Part shown: one piece after another, positions 1 to 10,740 of the stretch
Position numbering within the stretch: the stretch's first letter is position 1
Layout: every line of letters starts with the position of its first letter
NCBI RefSeq assembly: GCF_029633865.1
Contig: NC_079217.1
Span: forward strand, 41,645,334-41,709,333
From: Lampris incognitus
Taxonomy: Eukaryota; Chordata; Actinopteri; Lampriformes; Lampridae
Direction: 5' to 3'
Length of the DNA: 64,000 nucleotides
Position numbers and translations under genes: made by a program
Notes under the pieces: model-generated
The model's input: the letters and a program-made list of their open reading frames with translations, nothing else
Told to the model about the DNA's origin: nothing
The model's database searches: none

Positions 1-662
1 ATCTGAGGAAGAATGGACAACAATATGGTGGTGTACTAGTTCGCAGAAATGGAGGGAGTTTGGTTGGAAAAACCTGATAAGGTATTTTATTACACCCTCT
101 TAGAAATCACATTATGATAGTAACCTCCATTTGCTGGAGAAACTGTGGAAACCAAAATGCAAACCATTACCATATTTTCTGGGATTGCCCTGTTATGAAA
201 GACTATTTGAGAGTGATACACAAGACATTTTTAAATGTGAAATACTCCTCGATAGTAAGACCATATATTTTGGGTATATACCCCAAGAATGGTTGAAATT
301 CTTAGATATATACAGTATATTCAGTATATTCATTAAATAAATATTTAATGAATATACTGCTGGTGGCTAGTAAAAAGACTCTTATGGTTATCACAGGAGA
401 GCCCAACTTTAAACACAAGGATGGAAATTACAATGGACATTTATAAAATGGAGAGGATAATAGCGCCTGTCAATCATGAATTGGAACAATTAACCTCATA
501 CTGGAAAAAATGGTTTGACTACATAGCACCCCCATAGGCCTGATTTTATTTCACAAGTCAATGATTATGTTGTAAAGAAAAAAATCACTCCCTACCTGTA
601 CATATTTTTCCTTGTTTTGTTCTTTTTTTTATATAAGTGGATAAAAAAATATAAATATAAAA
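1..662 (+). mobile_element. L1-type LINE, 3' end (5'-truncated by window edge)
   Basis: Broken reading frames encode the C-terminal zinc-binding tail of an L1 ORF2. Around 131-300 there is a CWRNCG...HIFWDCP motif followed by an ILGIYP-like block. A frame resuming after 360 gives the usual L1 tail (RLLW..QESPTL...YKMERI...WKKWFDYI). An A-rich 3' end closes the copy near 650-662. The ORF is interrupted by a palindrome at 322-359. The subfamily differs from the L1 at 11050-16370. It is an inactive remnant. Confidence 0.75.
322..359. repeat. 38-bp near-perfect palindrome
   Basis: Two 18-base arms (322-339 and 342-359) are exact reverse complements around a 2-base centre. The arms are AT-rich, starting CAGTATATTCATT. 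It lies inside the L1 ORF2 tail and coincides with the frame break. Confidence 0.9.
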
Positions 663-1080
663 AACGCACCAGCATACAGAGCAAATACGTTCCCAAAATC
701 ACTTTCCTAAATAAACCTGGTCAAGAATATTCACATCTATTTAATCTGTCAGACCAGCCTGATTAAGGTATGTCATGGAATCTCTGGATGCACTGTTGTC
801 CCATAGCAAAACACCAAAATATGAAAGTCATTCTGGATTCTTTTAGCTGTTTGTACCAAGATTATTCATTTAGGGACAACTCTTTGGTTTCCAGGTTTGA
901 GCTGTAGAATGGGTCACTTAGTGACTCCTTCTAGGACTGATGATGTACTGACAGACTACAATTATTAATGTCACAAATGCCGCAGAGATGATGTTGTGAT
1001 TTTGATAATACATGTTTTAGTTCTTTTTTTATATATATATATATTTTGTTTTCTTTTTCTTCTCTCTTTTTACTGGATAT
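663..1080. other. intergenic, nothing recognised
   Basis: No ORF, RNA gene or known repeat was recognised. A short TA run and a T-rich stretch lie at about 1022-1050. Confidence 0.5.
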
Positions 1081-1331
1081 CCTTCACCCAATATATCCAG
1101 CATCTCCCCTCCACACATGTCCAAGCCATCCCAATCTCGCCTCTCTTGCTTTGTCTCCAAACCATCCAACCTGAGCGGTCCCTCGATTATAATCATTCCT
1201 AATCCTGTCCTTCATCACTCCCAATGAAAATCTTTGCATCTTCAACTCCTGTCTTTTCATCAGTGCCACTGTCTCCAAACCATACAACATAGCTGGTCTC
1301 ACAACTGTCTTGTAAATCTTCCCTTTAACTC
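1081..1331 (-). mobile_element. RTE-type LINE fragment (reverse transcriptase C-terminus)
   Basis: The minus strand encodes VKGKIYKTVVRPAMLYGLE, then a KMQRFSLGVMKDRIRNDY block and a LGWLGHVWRGD block. This is the typical end of fish RTE/Rex3-like reverse transcriptases, after the polymerase palm. It is part of a larger copy: the 52 bases at 1280-1331 recur exactly at 2036-2087, where the upstream coding (LCDRRVPARVKGKIYK) continues. Confidence 0.75.
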
Positions 1332-2087
1332 CTGACACCCCTCACCCACAGGGCAGGCGCCTGCTGTGCACTAGCCATGTCCTCTAAGGAAACAGAAAAA
1401 GGCAAGTCAGACAGATCTGGCAAGAATAACAATGGCACTGTACAGTCCTCTTTTTTACCACTTGGCTCAAGCTGTGGATTAGGTATAGCACGGCTCATAG
1501 TGCGCGTCACAGCGCAGGCTGTGAAAACCTCTGGCAAACTTTGTGCACTTTCATCTACCTCCCTCACAAGTGTCGGTGAAGGGCTAACTACTAGAGGTGG
1601 CGGCACATTAGCCTAAACACATCCCCCAGCTAGATAGACCATTACCTAGAATGAGGTGAACCCTCTCAACCGGTAGCGCTGGGCAGACACCAACCACCAC
1701 TTCCACCAGGTCAAACATGAGCATCATCTGATGAAGTGGGACAAACAACGTGATTAAACCCATGCCCCGTACCTTGGTACACTATCACCGGTATCAGACT
1801 TAGAAAAAGGAAGTACTGATTCGAAAATGAAAGCATCTACAGCTCTAGTGTACCACAGGATTTTCACTGGGACTTTCACATTACTTCCCACGAGTGAGAC
1901 ATGACCCTCTGTAATAAATAGTGAGAAATCAGAATAATCAGGACCAGCATGAGGATGCTGGTGGCTGCACCTGCTCCAGAAACTGTGCAAAAGGATTACC
2001 AATTTGGATAGAGGTGGCCAATGCTACAGCCTTTCCCATACAACATAGCTGGTCTCACAACTGTCTTGTAAATCTTCCCTTTAACTC
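1280..2087. repeat. 52-bp exact direct repeat flanking the gypsy remnant
   Basis: Positions 1280-1331 and 2036-2087 are identical over 52 bases (starting CCATACAACATAGC). Both are RTE sequence. They enclose a 704-bp segment that includes the gypsy remnant. Confidence 0.9.
1345..2010 (-). pseudogene. Ty3/gypsy retrotransposon remnant (protease and linker)
   Basis: Two minus-strand frames fit a fish Ty3/gypsy pol. About 1754-2002 carries an aspartic-protease-like segment (SLVGSNVKVPVKIL) followed by the position where the family has its catalytic D-T-G triplet; here it reads Y-T-R, so the active site is lost. About 1325-1606 resembles the linker between protease and reverse transcriptase (VTRTMSRA...LPDLSDLPFSVS). 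The frames between are broken by stops. The remnant is bracketed by the two copies of a 52-bp RTE sequence. No LTRs were seen. Confidence 0.6.
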
Positions 2088-2120
2088 TTGCTGGTACCCT
2101 TCTGTCACAAAGAGCAGCCA
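2036..2120 (-). mobile_element. RTE-type LINE fragment, upstream part
   Basis: The minus strand reads LCDRRVPARVKGKIYKTVV, the segment just upstream of the fragment at 1081-1331. With it, this rebuilds one RTE copy split by the gypsy-containing block. The homology fades beyond about 2110. Confidence 0.65.
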
Positions 2121-2519
2121 AAACGTGAGCCAGGGGAGTTGTTCGACAAGAGTTCTGGCCATATGCTATTGCGTTAATCGGATGGGATAAGGGGAAAAAC
2201 TAGAAATAAATTTATATAAAAAAAGAAAATGTTGGTGACCACTGCTTTAATGCATCTGACTTGTACTTTTTTCCCCATTTCAGCCAACACAGACAAACAA
2301 TATGGCTAGCTAGCTTAGACACTACACAAGTCAAAGAGACAACATGCCTGCACCTTCAAGTCAGAGGTCACGTTCTATCAAATGCTACACATATACACAC
2401 ATGCACACACACAGAGCAACCCCACTGGTGTTGATTGCTGCATAAGACGAGAACCCCTTTAGCAATAGTGGGGGCTCATCTCTGCCCTGCAGAAGACACA
2501 GACCCCCCCCCCCCCATCA
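2121..2519. other. intergenic, nothing recognised
   Basis: No coding or repeat homology was recognised. A run of about 14 C lies near 2503-2516. Confidence 0.45.
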
Positions 2520-2735
2520 AGACACAAACTTTATTCAAAATATTCAACTAAAAAACAAAAATGTATGTCCAGTCAGGCAGATTGGGCCCAAGGTACCCGT
2601 ACCCAAGGGCTCCCTTTGGTACTGGAGAGCACCATGGCCCGGGGCAGCCGGCCCCCCTGCCTGCACCCCCACTGCCTGCCCTGCTACAGCCTCCACACAA
2701 ATGGGTCCCACTTGGTTATTACACGTTGCTTCCAT
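2520..2735 (-). other. possible 3' end of a minus-strand transcript
   Basis: On the minus strand a 63-codon open frame (2544-2735), rich in Gly, Ala and Pro, ends just before an AATAAA at about 2530-2536. It could be the end of a terminal exon or of a processed copy, because GC content and codon make-up differ from the neighbours. The protein was not recognised and no splice acceptor was established. It may be chance. Confidence 0.25.
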
Positions 2736-2751
2736 TTTTTGTTCTGATTTG

Positions 2752-2808
2752 GTGTGTGTGCGTGTGTGCGTGCGTGCGTGCGTGCGTGTGTGTGTGTGTG
2801 CGTGTGTT
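2752..2808. repeat. (GT)n/(GCGT)n microsatellite
   Basis: Alternating GT with interspersed GC units; a purine-pyrimidine alternating tract. Confidence 0.95.
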
Positions 2809-3904
2809 TTGAATTAAATGGGAATAGTGGAAGACTTGTGAGAGTGTGGGAGGACACTTTTCAAAATGGTAAACAGAAGAAACTGGACAGCATATTGGCT
2901 TGTGACCACTCTTGCCATCATATAAATATTGAATACGCATTCCAGATATAAAAAACGTTAAAACCAAAAGAGGATACACAGACATCAGAATATTGAAGCT
3001 AATCATACATAGGTGTTGTTTACATGTTCCCGAGTGTCAGCTGGCTTGTGACACCAGCAATGAAACTGAGAATGATGCTGATTGGGGTAGTCAAATTTTG
3101 GATCGGCAGTCATTCCTAAATGCAGTAGGTAACTAGATGTTATCTCATATTGTTAAAACCTGCGAGATTGTTCTTGCTCACGAGCCTAAAAACAACCCCA
3201 GACATCACAGTTAAAACAAAAATTATAGCCAAAACTTACTGTAAAGTGCAATAACCATGTGGGGTCATTTGCCTAGAGGCCGCTGTTTGACAGATTCTTC
3301 GAGTTGACAAACACAAGTAAACAAATATTGGTCACTCTTGAACTAATACTGATGACAATGCACTAGCAAACAATTATCAGCCAAATTCAAGCCAGTTACA
3401 AGTGCTTCTAGGACTGCATGTTCCAGCAGTTTGGCAAACACAAGCCAAATGAGTCGAACAAGCTATTAAGTTAGCAACCACCCTTAAAGTGTCAGTAGAG
3501 ACAGTGCCTGCCGTCTACAGAACAATCCTAGTGAGCCTAAATAACTACTTACCTAAACAAGCACAACCATCCAAAGCATATGTAAGCACTCCTTTTAGCA
3601 TAACTGACGTTGCCCAGGTAATTTTTGATTTTAGCCCATCAATATACCTTACATGACAGCCACCGAAAGTGACACCGTTTCAAGCTCAGTCCACAAACTC
3701 CTATTTCCCTTGGGAATTACATAATATACATTCGGAAACAATCTTTTGCAACCATCCTTGTTAGGATTCACTCTTACATTCAAACCATGATAGATAGGCC
3801 TATGCAACTTGCTCAGAATATCCACACATTTTCCTGTCTTATATGCCTTATCCTTTGCCTCCTCACACGGCACAGTGCATATGTAATTCTGTTTCTTGAG
3901 GGAC
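2809..3904. other. no gene recognised; one minus-strand open frame
   Basis: A 74-codon minus-strand frame at 3649-3873 (contains CVDILSKLHRPIYHGLNV) does not look random, but I do not recognise it. No start context, splice sites or family motif supports it. It could be a transposon-protein fragment. The rest of the stretch shows nothing. Confidence 0.3.
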
Positions 3905-4116
3905 TACTGTCTACTACTTTTGGCTGCTCCCGTTAGGAGGTCGCCCCAGCGGATCATGTTTCCATCTCTTCCTGTCCTGTGTCTTCCTCTGTCACAGCAG
4001 CCATCTGCATGTCCTCTCTTACCACATCCATAAACCTCCTCATTGGCCTTCCTCTTCCCTGGCAGCTCCATATTCATTAGCATCCTTCTCCCAATATACC
4101 CAGCTTCTCTCCAGAG
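3905..4116 (-). mobile_element. RTE-type LINE fragment (extreme C-terminus)
   Basis: The minus strand encodes the end of the fish RTE reverse transcriptase: RRMLMNMELPGKRK, a frame break, then D..GCCDR.RHRTGRDGNMIRWGDLL (the family's usual WRxxIRCGDP ending). It continues the protein of the 1081-1331 fragment but is a separate copy. Confidence 0.65.
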
Positions 4117-4555
4117 GGACTACTGTCTTGACTGTCTAAATCATGTCACTTTGTCACAATACTTTAACCGTCCTTAATTGTGCCTTTCCAAAAATCTATT
4201 AGTTCTAGCCTTTTGTTGCTCACTGGCAAAATTATTTTTTTCCTTCTAACCTGTTTGTGAATTAATTTCCTCCTGCATACTTCTCAATTGCTGCATTAAA
4301 ACATTTTAGCACCTGATTATGTCGCCATGTGTATCACCCTTTTGAAAGACTCGTTTTACCCCCACTAGAAATGTGACTAATTGTTGCCTGGACAGTAAAA
4401 ACATGCAGGGACCCCATGTTCCCTCAGATTGAAGTTTATGGGAGAGAACATTGTAACTCACACCACCCATTATTGAATATAATTCGGTGTGATTCCATGC
4501 CCACAAACTCTCTGAGGAAATTGTTTTGTTTTTGTTGTTTTTGTTGTTTCTTCTC
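4117..4555. other. intergenic, nothing recognised
   Basis: No gene or repeat was identified. A TTGTTTTTGTTG-type run lies just before the SINE at 4562. Confidence 0.45.
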
Positions 4556-4561
4556 TCTCTT

Positions 4562-4909
4562 GCGTGGTACGGTGGCCCAGTGGTTAGCACTGTTGCCACA
4601 CAGCAAGAAGATTCTGGGTTCAAACCCCGGGCTTGTCCAACCTTGGGGTCATCCCAGATCATCCTCTGTGTTGAGTTTGCATGTTCTCCCCGTGTCTGCA
4701 GTGGGTTTTCCCCGGGTGCTCCGGTTTCGCCCACCATCAGAAAGACATGCATGTTAGGTTTAATACTCCTGTCGATGTCTTTGACCGAGGCATGGCAAGA
4801 CGAACTGGAGTTGGTCCCCGGGCGCTGCATGGTGGCTGCCCACTGCTCCTAGCTACACAGCTAGGATGGGTTAAATGCAGAGCGTAATTTCCCTGTGGGG
4901 CTCATTAAA

Positions 4910-4941
<32 letters not shown>
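4562..4941 (+). mobile_element. tRNA-derived SINE-1a (V-SINE/DANA-like)
   Basis: The tRNA-like head has a pol III A box (TGGCCCAGTGG) and B box (GGTTCAAAC). It is followed by the conserved body CAGCAAGAAG...GTTCTCCCC...AAAGACATG typical of fish V-SINEs. The 3' part (CTAGCTACACAGCTAGGATGG, TTAAATGCAGAG, TTCCCTGTGGGG) matches, in reverse, the copy at 8600-8942. It ends in a (TA)n tail at about 4911-4941. Confidence 0.8.
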
Positions 4942-4943
<2 letters not shown>

Positions 4944-6230
4944 CCAATTCATCCACTCAGCTTTTAAGGGTTGGGAGACCACCTTAGCACACCTTGGTTT
5001 TTCCTCCTGCCTATTGTGTTCTCCAATCATGTTCATTTTCTTTGAAATAGTTACCCAATGCTCCAAAATGATTAATTACCCTGTGCCTCAACCTAAGCAG
5101 CTTTTTTTTTTTTGCACTTGCCCCACGGTATCTCTATGTGATGGCTATGCTTCCTGAACCTTGGTTCCATTTCCATCCTGCAGAAAAGGTGTGTCACTCC
5201 TCACCATTACAGTTGTGGCATCTGTCAGCATCATATCCAACCTTACCTTTACTTGTTTGAACTCAATCCGGCCAGATATTGTTATGATCCCTTTCCCATA
5301 CAATGCAGCACCATTTGGACAACACGGCAGTCCTAGCTCTTCTTAAACAAGCTTATATCATATGAGCTGGGTAATTGTGTGGTATATCCCTCTTGCTTTT
5401 GTATTTTTGATACTGGTAATGCATACGATGCTGTGAGCCACGTTAGCTGAGGCAACAAATGGTCTCTTGGAAGACCGCTAAGGGAAATGTAATGTTACTG
5501 ATCTTGACTGAGAGGTAAAAGTGATCAAAATGATGATCATGATGATTACTGTGATTATGACCGTCATGTCACCTGAAGGGGTATTATGGGTGTACAGATG
5601 TGTTTTATTGGCATTTATTAATTAATGCCATCCACTTTAAGGAAAATGGCAGTCTTGCTCTCCCTGTGCAGATAGGTGCCTAACCAAAAAAAAAAGAAGC
5701 ACATTTACATATTTACTGTGCCGTTTCTTAAATGGCCCCTGCAGATATCCCAGCCATTTTAGCATTTTTCATGCCTTTTTCTCTTCTCTCACTTTTTATG
5801 TATAATGGATGCTGGGTGCATATTTTTATTTACTTATTTACTCTTTCACCCTCTTTATATCTCTGTCATGTTAATACACTGTTTTCTATGTATGAAAGCC
5901 CCAATAAGTAAGTCACCGTGTCTCCATTTTCTATAGGAAAGGCATTTTACTCTATGTGAACAGAGACACTTGGGGTGGTCTCCTGTGAACGTGCTTATGT
6001 CTATGGTCACTTTCACAAGGGTCGGTTGCTCGAGTCTGTTGGGGTTAGCTGTGTCTCTTCCACAAGCAAGTGAATGAAACACAGAGGCCTTGTTCTACAT
6101 GTCCAATATGTAGCCTCCTCGCTTCTACTTTTGCTGTATGTCCTTTGCATTCTTGATGACCGCCATTTATTTTTTATTTTTTTAAATCGTTCTCATGCTT
6201 ATCTAGGCAGGTAATGCCATACATAGTCTA
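4942..6230. other. intergenic, nothing recognised
   Basis: No supported ORF, exon or repeat. Scattered homopolymer runs only (T at 5103-5114, A at 5685-5694). Confidence 0.45.
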
Positions 6231-6427
6231 TTAGCCCATTTACACTTGGCAGTAAAATGTGTTTTGAGGGATCAGATAACTATCCAGTTGCACTTGTCCA
6301 CATAAAATTCCGGATGTTCCCAAGATGCATCATGATCAGATTGTTATCCACTTGCTAAAATCACCCCCCCCCCCCCCCGAGGCGGTTCAAGGCACATTTA
6401 GGCCGTTAAGTGTAAATGTGTTTAGCC
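6231..6427. mobile_element. candidate MITE with imperfect terminal inverted repeats
   Basis: About 6238-6248 (CATTTACACTT) is the reverse complement of bases near 6408-6419, and the similarity continues inward (both ends have TAAAATGTG/TAAATGTG). Flanks share TTAGCC at 6231-6236 and 6422-6427, a possible target duplication. The interior includes a C15-type run. Non-coding. The length of the duplication (6, or 8 imperfect) suggests hAT, but this is uncertain. Confidence 0.4.
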
Positions 6428-6661
6428 AAGTCTTTCTTCTTCTTCAAGGCCTCCTCGTTAGCGAGGGTTGCCAGCACCATCAGGGTGACATGCTTGCCAA
6501 ACAAGTCTCCTCCAGTTCTTTCTGTCCTGAGCTGATCTTGTTGCCTCTGATATTTTCAGACTAAGCCGTTCTTTGATGTCATCATGATACTGTCTTTTTG
6601 GTCGGCCTCGCTTGCGCTTTGCTGGTGTAGTTCCCAAAACCGCTGTCTTCGTTTTATCCAA
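6428..6661 (-). mobile_element. LINE reverse-transcriptase C-terminal tail fragment
   Basis: The minus strand encodes TTPAKRKRGRPKRQYHDDI then EATRSAQDRKNWRRLVWQACHPDGAG, then a stop. Such R-GRP-RW..DI...A.DR..WR endings are typical of non-LTR reverse transcriptases of the RTE/craniofacial-development-protein-2-like kind. It differs in sequence from the RTE fragments at 1081 and 3905, so it is another family. Confidence 0.6.
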
Positions 6662-7126
6662 GTCACATATGTCAAAACTCTAATCCTCCAAAAAAACATT
6701 ACATCCCCAACAATGTCAGTGGAAGATGTGCTTCTCCAGAGGTATGACCTCTCAAGGGTGGGTCTCTCAAAAACAGACCACAGTCGCTGTCAGATTAAGT
6801 CAAATGTGTGGTGACATCCAGATTAGTTATCCAGCCTCTCTCAATGAAAGGGCCAAGCACTAGCCTCTCCCACCAATCTTGCCTCTGCTCTTGTAACCCA
6901 AGTTGCTCTTTGAGGACTAGTTGCATTCACTATAGACACAGCTGTGATAGCATACAAAACAGCTGCAAGAGCTCGGTTCACTCTGACTTAAAGAAGACAC
7001 AAAAATCCAAAGATCATGGCAGTAGCATCTACCCTCTTTGCACAAGGCTTAGGTTCCTGCAGACGTATGCCAGTATACACTGTACGCACAACATAACTCA
7101 GATTATATTTTTAATTTTCAGTTGTC
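6662..7126. other. intergenic, nothing recognised
   Basis: Open frames here (e.g. 6808 onward) have no recognisable motif. No repeat boundary seen. Confidence 0.4.
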
Positions 7127-7480
7127 CGTCTGTTCATCCATACATTAGCCGAACCGCTTATCCTGTTCTCAGGGTCGCAGGGATGCTGGAGCCTATCCCA
7201 GCAGTCATTGGGTGGCAGGTGGGGAGACACCCTGGACAGGCCGCCACGCCATCATGCAGGGCCAAAACACACACACACGCGCACACACTCATACCTATGG
7301 GCAATTTAGTATGGCCGATTCACCTGACCTCCATGTCTTTGGACTGTGGGAAGAAACTGGAGCACCCGGAGGAAACCCTCGCAGACATGGGGAGAACATG
7401 CAATCTCCACACAGAGGGCGACTCCTAAGGTTGGACTACCCGGGGCTCAAACCCAGAACCATTTGTCTGTCTGTTCCTCT
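7127..7480 (-). mobile_element. tRNA-derived SINE-1b, reverse orientation
   Basis: Read on the minus strand: a tRNA-like head near 7440-7480 (degenerate), GTTCTCCCC, GTCCAAAGACATG, AATTG(C)CCATAGG, a CA-rich spacer, then the family 3' end GACTGCTGGGATAGGCTCC...GGATAAGCGGTTCGG. Same family as the copies at 53199-53614 and 58275-58630. Confidence 0.75.
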
Positions 7481-7504
7481 CATAAATAGGTCATTAATTG
7501 TGAG

Positions 7505-7775
7505 GTGACACTGCTAGCGCCTCACAAGAAAGAGGCTCTGGGTTCAAGTCTTAGTCTGGGTCCTCCCTGCATGGAGGACCTCTCCCTGTTTGTGTGGGTT
7601 TCCTCCCACATCTAAAGAAATATATTGTTAGGAATCAGATACTCCCCTAACTCCAAACTTGGGAATTTGTCCCCATGTGCCACACTGTGGCTGTGCTCTG
7701 TCTTCATAGTAATAGGATGGCTCAAATTTAGAGAATGAATTTCCCCACCGGGATTAATCAAAACTTTCTGGTTGT
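7505..7775 (+). mobile_element. diverged SINE-1a copy
   Basis: Recognisable blocks are GCGCCTCACAAGAAAGAGG, CTGGGTTCAAGTC (B box), GTGTGGGTTTCCTCCCACAT and the 3' TTCCCCACCGGGATTAATC. It is older than the other SINE-1 copies. The A box is poorly preserved. Confidence 0.55.
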
Positions 7776-7815
7776 GTCAGTGTACCAGAAGATTGTTGAT
7801 TTGCCTAAAACCAAC

Positions 7816-8357
7816 TAATGGAGCTTTAGTGGAAGTTCAGTCAGGAAGACTTTCTTTTCCATGCATATGCCTGTAGTTATAGTCCTTATTTTATCCTGCC
7901 ATTCTCATCTCTCACACATGCTTACTCATGAATTCCCTTGCTAGCATCATCTGGGGCTGTCAGTTGAGCCATCAGCTGTTCTCATCTATCCAATAGCACA
8001 GCAACACATCCACTTTAGCCCATCATCTTGCTGCTGTCTTTTTTAAATATGATTCTTTCCCCACCTCTAGTGCATTCATGCTGCTTATACTCACCCCTCC
8101 ACCTCCCCATCACTGCCTAGTCCTTGCAGATCATAAGTTTCATGTCTTCATCAGCCTCATCATCTCAGAAGAAGTCATCAGCCACCACCACCAGTGTCTG
8201 GACCCCATGGGGATTTATTATGCTGCTGCTCAGGGCTGATGCCCCTCTATTAAAATATCTCCCTGCTGAGTCTAAGTGTCAATGACTTTCTTGACTTGTC
8301 TTAATTTCCACTAAATCATTCATTATAATAAAACATTTTCTATACTTCATTCACTGT
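7816..8357 (+). mobile_element. short internally deleted DIRS derivative
   Basis: Its left about 270 bp (ATGGAGCTTTAGTGG ... CACCTCTAGTGC) matches the left end of the DIRS element (20029-20060 plus 21640-21875). Its right about 145 bp (TTATGCTGCTGCTCAGGGC ... TTCATTCACT) matches the right end at 30267-30425. Only about 130 bp lie between, instead of kilobases of coding sequence. The two ends carry the same inverted TTTAGTGGAA motif. It looks like a non-autonomous copy that could be mobilised by a full element. No ORF of note. Confidence 0.65.
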
Positions 8358-8525
8358 CTCTCAGAATCAACTTTATTGGCTATGTGTGCATGGACATGAG
8401 GAATTTGACTCCGGCACACAGGAGCCTCTAGCACTTGCAGACATCACACACAGAAGAAAAAAAGAAAACAAAATAAATTAAAAAACAAGAAATAAATGGA
8501 ACAACAGCAGGACATTGGACACAAG
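8358..8525 (-). mobile_element. L2/Rex1-type LINE 3' UTR fragment
   Basis: Read on the minus strand: GAGTCAAATTCCTCATG...CACATAGCCAATAAAGTTGATTCTG, the usual 3' end of fish L2-like LINEs (compare the TTCCACC...GGCTAATAAAACTATC end of the LINE at 22712-24262). It abuts the DIRS derivative. Confidence 0.5.
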
Positions 8526-8599
8526 CATGTGCGCACAACAGGTATGTCGCTACTATAGAAAGTTTTGTTATGGTTGATTAATCAACAACCTATTTTGAT

Positions 8600-8942
8600 T
8601 TTGATATACATTATTAATCCCGTGGGGAAATTATGCTCTGCATTTAACCCATCCTAGCTGTGTAGCTAGAAGCAGTGGACAGCTGCCGTGCAGCACCTGG
8701 GGACCAACTCCAGTTCGTCTTCCCATGCCTCGGTCAGGGATACAGACAGGAGTATTAACCCTAAAATGCATGTCTTTTTGATGGTGGGGGAAACGGGAGC
8801 ACCCGGAGAAAACCCACCCCAGACATGGGGAGGACATGCAAACTCCACACAGAGGACGACCTGGGATGACAACCCCGGGGTTCGAACCCAGGACCTTCTT
8901 GCTGTGAGGTGACAGTGCTAACCACTGGGCCTCCGTGCCGCC
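8600..8942 (-). mobile_element. tRNA-derived SINE-1a, reverse orientation
   Basis: A full-length reverse copy of the family at 4562-4941. The head is at 8880-8942 (B box GGGTTCGAACCC, A box region CCCAGTGGTTAGC), the central AAAGACATGC is near 8770, and the 3' end is at 8600-8660 with TTAATCCCGTGGGG. Better preserved than the 4562 copy. Confidence 0.8.
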
Positions 8943-10740
8943 ATATGCCCATATATTATATCTTATTGCTTATATACTATATTGCCCACACCATGACTCC
9001 ACAACCCATCATGCCCATCCCATCTCTCCTGAGTGAAATGGCAATATACACAGATTCCCATTTAATTATTTGTTTCAACTTTCCAATTGTGTGTGTGTGT
9101 GTGTGCTGTCAAGACTTAACAGGGTGAAAAGTGCTTGCTTGCACCACTCTTATGTGGACTTTTGAGTTTGAATTATGTAGGCACCACCGTTAACACTGTA
9201 TACCAGAGAGATTATCAAAATAGCACACAGGAAAGCAACTGGAGAATGCATTCAGATTTTCATCCGGTTAACAGAGATGCATTTTAATGACCAGCAGAAA
9301 TGCAATGCAGACAAAATCGCATCAGGATACAATTTGCGTAAGACATGTAACAAAGAATATATGAGGCCCAAGAGCACAAAATCCTGTCCTGATTTTGCTT
9401 CAACATAGAGTTTGAGAACAGCTTTGATGATGCATTTTTTCTTAATATAATGGTATGGCCTTCTCAATGTTGCCCCATCATCATCAATGAGACCTAATAA
9501 AAAGTATTTTGCCAATCAAAAATAATGGTCAAAAATGGCCAGATGATATTTGTTAAAAAAAAAAAAAACACACAAGTTGGTCTTTTTATTTCCTTTCCTA
9601 TCAATCAGCTTAACCCCAACACCCGTCACAGAGCTCCATTCAAACTGTACAAACTCACTCACATGTATGGCAATTCAGTCTGAAATAAATAGAAAAGTGA
9701 AGAGAAGATTGGATAATCAAAACTCAGTCAAAACCTGAAATTCTTGACATCAAATACTTACACCGTGTTTGTGTGAGCATATGACCGTATGAGTGAAGCA
9801 AATACAGATCCTGTGTGTGTGTCAGACAATGAAATTGACTGTGAGAATACGGCCAGGGTGGGTGCTGTCGCCACAGTAACACTCCTCATAAAGTAACAGG
9901 CTATGAAACGTGAAAGGTCTGTCCTAGCGGCCTAGCGTATCATAAACCCTACTACACACTGATGCAATTATGTTTCCTAATTGCAATTCATGTACATACT
10001 TGCACTGAATTTCAGTGAAAATCGGTGAAAATGCCAAAAAAAAAAAAGACGTTTGGGCAGGTCCAAAGTGATAAGACCCTCCCATTCAAATTTTGATTGA
10101 CAGGCAAAATGAAAACACACAAACATGGACTCATGCACTGGTATGTTAACCGTATTTTTCGAAATACGGCTGCTATTCCGCCTTATCATGATGAGCTAAA
10201 GTCGTAAAGAATACAAACCTGAAGTTGATCACCCTCCAATTCGAGGAATGCAGGTAATTAGTGAATGGTAAACTGGCATAGATGCAGTCTATGTATCTGT
10301 CAGCTGGCTGGTGCTGCAAGCTGTCACGCCATTTGGAGCTACTGCCGCTGATTTAACCCAAGTGAGCAAATGCCAGGTGATTTCACTTGTCAAAGTGTCC
10401 AGACAGGACTTCATAGTGTCGCAGATTCACAAAAACAGGAACCAATCATCTTGCAGAGAGGACATTATTGCTCAAATAAAGTCAAAGCGAGTGATTCTTT
10501 AACCAAGTGAAATGTCGCTTGCCCCCGTTCATTGCATCGAGTTGGTTAGGACAGATTAATCAAAAGTACTGAAAGAGATTTAAAAATTGCTTGCTCGTAT
10601 CGCATTATGCTTGGATACGCTGTAATAGATTCTAGCAAGCTATGTTACAGCATCAGTGTTTATTCTTCTCCATATTATTATGGTACAGCTGCGACAAGCA
10701 CATAACCGGTGTGGGTTCCATTTCTGCTCGGGTACAATAT
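8943..10740. other. intergenic, no gene recognised
   Basis: Contains a short GT run (9090-9104), A runs (9554-9568, 10035-10047) and open frames of 60-87 codons without recognisable motifs (e.g. minus 9252-9515). None has splice or start context that supports a gene. Confidence 0.45.

Noticed and set aside
4570..4640. Functional tRNA gene suggested by A and B boxes (also 26590-26660, 44700-44775)
   Set aside because: The sequences do not close into a cloverleaf with a complete acceptor stem and continue into SINE bodies repeated in the window.
4306..4887. Frames of 68-174 codons in both strands at the SINE (also 7212-7508, 8631-8912, 53156-53697)
   Set aside because: The same sequences appear in every SINE-1 copy, translated in different frames; they derive from the tRNA-like head and body.
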